Origin: Spongilla lacustris
Lineage: Eukaryota > Porifera > Demospongiae > Spongillida > Spongillidae
Assembly (NCBI GenBank): GCA_949361645.1
Contig: OX442415.1
Location: forward strand, 23,293,790-23,357,789
Reading direction: 5' to 3'
Length of the DNA: 64,000 bases
Part shown: positions 62,201-64,000 of the stretch, piece after piece
Numbering within the stretch: position 1 is the stretch's first letter
How the letters are laid out: each line of letters starts with the position of its first letter
The notes under the pieces: generated by a model
Told to the model about the DNA's origin: nothing
Database searches by the model: none
The model's input: only the letters and a program-made list of their open reading frames with translations
Translations under genes and position numbers: made by a program

Positions 62201-62570
62201 CCCCATAGTGTTTTGCTGTGGGGTGCTTCGTTGCTGTGTGTCGTTAGGTTCACTCCATACTCTGCTCTGATAGCTATGGATATCTGCCATAGGGTCCGTT
62301 GGTGTTTGCTATGGGGTACTGGAGTATGACATAGGCTTCACCTCATAGCTTTTTGCTGTGGGCTGCTTTGTAGCTGTCTGCCGTAGGGTTTACTCCAAAC
62401 ATTGCTCTGATAGCTATGGCTATCTGCCATAGGGTCATCTTCATAGGTGTTTGTTATTGGGTACACGACATAGGGTTGAGCCCATAGCTTTTTAGCTGTG
62501 TGCCGTAGGTGGTATTTGCTGTGATGTTCGCTTCACAGCTATCTGCAATAATGGTAGGGTCCATTCCATA
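59240..62570 (-). repeat. Right array of the 140-bp monomer, with trimer higher-order repeat
   Basis: About 23 units spaced 136-147 bp. Three-unit blocks of about 420 bp are nearly identical (for example TAATCGACGTAATGATAACC at about 61507 and again at 61927). A two-unit block with AGCCGGGTGTTTGCTATG recurs at about 59796, 60087 and 60510. This indicates recent unequal exchange or slippage inside the array. Confidence 0.85.
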
Positions 62571-63339
62571 GCTGTCTGGGCAACACTTTTAATTAGGCCC
62601 GGCGCCGCCCTATCCTCGATCGCTGGAAGGTTATCTTACGAAAGCCAACTTCCACCACCCAATCACACGGCATTGATCTTGATATCGGCGTCTTCGCACT
62701 CGGCCGTTTGAAATCGTCCGTGGAATTGAAGAAGCGAGCTAGGAGCACGACAATATATATACGTGCACCTCTCCTTACAACAAATTAAGTCTGGGGACTA
62801 ACCAATTGCTGCATCGAATCACGTCACTTTATTTTTTCCAACTGTGTGGGTGGGGTACGCCCTGCCCACGGGATGTAGTTGAATATTCATGTACTCCGGA
62901 GAATGGGAACAGTTTCATCGTCGTATAAAGGCGCGATTCGAGCGGGAAACGTGTGCTTACTTTGAAAAGCTGTATCTCAGTAAGGGATAACATAAAAATT
63001 AATGAACAGAACAAATCGATAGGTATAGGACCGCTGTACCTACAATCCGAATTTGAAGCGATTTGATTACTCCTACCTAAAGTTATGGCGGGTTTGAACC
63101 CGGTCGGGTATCGAATGTTGCAATACTGTTGTGGAGCAAGTGCAAGACCCCAAAATGTATTTTCCCATATAGAAATGGTGTAGTATGAAGTGTTGAAAAT
63201 AGGATGTCGATAGCTTTAACCGTTCGGACGTTATAGCTATTCAAACGTAAGGGATTTTTATAACATTATATATATCTAGCAAGGGTGACATTTTCGCGGA
63301 AACTCTCCCATATATATATATATATATATAATATATATA

Positions 63340-64000
63340 TGGGACAGTGTCCAGCAAAATCGGGCTTGTGGGATTATAATTTTATCACTATAAAAATTGC
63401 ACGTTACACTCCTTTCATATTTCGGACACATGTTTCCACATCATTTCTATATGTTCTTTTCCATTTTGGAGCTCTAATTATTTTCTATGCCGTCAGTGCA
63501 AAGATCGCTAATCCAACAGGTTAGAATTTCACATCTCGCCATGTATGAATGTTGAAAACGCGTCTAATTCGGAGTGTACATAGAGGAGTCCTGTAGCTAT
63601 TGATTTGTCCTGTTCGTTAATTCTTGTTTCATCCGTTACAGAGATACAGTTGAGCAAACTACATGCATGTTTTCCCGCTTGATTCGCGCCAAAGATATAA
63701 TCACCGCCTCCCCATACATTGAGCGGAACGCGATTTGCCAAAATCATTGGCGCGAATCATGCGGGAAAACATGCACGTTGTTTGTTCAGCTGTAACTCCG
63801 TAACGGATGATACAGAAATTAACGAACAGAATGAATCAATAGCTACAGGACTCCTCTATGTAAAAACCAAATTTGATGTGTTTTCCACACTCGTACATGG
63901 AGAAATTTTGAGTTCTAACCAGTTGGGTTAGCGATCTTTGTACTCGCGGCATGGAAAATAATTAGAGCACCAAAATCGATTTCCACATAGAGAGATGGTG
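63340..64000. mobile_element. Second, diverged foldback element, cut by the window edge
   Basis: GGGACAGTGTCCAGCAAAAT starts immediately after the shared (TA)n run and is related to the 6.4 kb element's terminus. CTATTGATTTGTCCTGTTCG, GAGATACAGTTGAGC and CGCTTGATTCGCGCC line up with the 57220-57320 arm. From about 63745 onward the text is the reverse complement of 63345-63690, with the centre near 63715. No 140-bp array is present, so this is a short, array-free relative. Confidence 0.75.

Larger units (their letters stand above)
56936..63310. mobile_element. 6.4 kb foldback element with array-bearing inverted arms
   Basis: The ends are TGGGAGAGTTTCCGCGAAAA and its exact reverse complement, each next to a (TA)n run. 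Unique terminal arms of about 730 bp (56936-57670 and 62575-63310) are inverted and differ only by scattered changes. Each arm leads into an array of a roughly 140-bp monomer: about 7 units on the left (57670-58900) and about 23 on the right (59240-62570), inverted to each other. The unpaired middle is about 58900-59240. No transposase is encoded; the open frames on the minus strand (AIAVRAVYGVNLTAHS-type) arise from the monomer. The plan matches foldback elements such as Drosophila FB or sea urchin TU in outline. The element lies in the twinfilin intron or 5' region. Confidence 0.85.

Noticed and set aside
59249..62270. Series of minus-strand frames of 60-187 residues with SHSCQSSVWSEPYGTQQ-type text
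   Set aside because: They are the 140-bp monomer read in frame. Lengths follow unit spacing, indels break them at random, and both strands show frames.

Overview
The window looks like a repeat-dense stretch of a metazoan nuclear genome. Coding exons are short and bounded by GT/AG splice sites, and recognisable genes match animal families (twinfilin, RNF113, a von Willebrand factor A protein, a ROC-COR fragment). Everything between them is microsatellite, minisatellite, palindrome or transposon relic. A marine non-bilaterian such as a demosponge is my best guess, from the ROC-COR relic and the very frequent TACATGTACATG-type words. That is inference, not proof.

Layout. 0-3 kb: a palindromic MITE-like element and tandem duplications. 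3.1-6.8 kb: the last nine exons (+ strand, frame intact) of a vWA-domain gene. 8.4-10.1 kb: pyrimidine-rich, 22-bp and GT arrays. 11.9-13.0 kb: a frameshifted ROC-COR relic. 13.5-20.5 kb and 33.2-41.0 kb: two arms of a very large inverted repeat. Both arms carry the same broken Ty3/Gypsy gag and RNase H pieces in convergent orientation, and the word CATATGGAGAAAT sits at their edges. The 13 kb spacer holds more element ends, several palindromic elements, an 11-bp-periodic CCACGTGG array, about 350 bp of (CCCT)n, and broken RNF113-like exons interleaved with tandem arrays.

41-48 kb: a 1.2 kb pyrimidine-rich tract, a palindromic element and an intronless GC-rich gene for a CCCH-zinc-finger plus vWA protein. 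48-50.6 kb: a frameshifted transposase-like ORF. 52.0-56.8 kb: the 3' six exons of twinfilin on the minus strand, with a pogo/Tigger-like relic in one intron. 56.9-63.3 kb: a 6.4 kb foldback element. Its long terminal inverted repeats lead into arrays of a roughly 140-bp monomer, and it sits just upstream of the last twinfilin exon visible. A second, diverged member of the same family begins at 63.34 kb and runs off the window.

Host genes with working reading frames are few: the vWA gene (5' end missing), the CCCH-vWA gene, and twinfilin (5' end missing). They show no sign of acting together. The main interest is structural: at least two families of palindromic or foldback elements, one of them with arms large enough to date insertions against each other.
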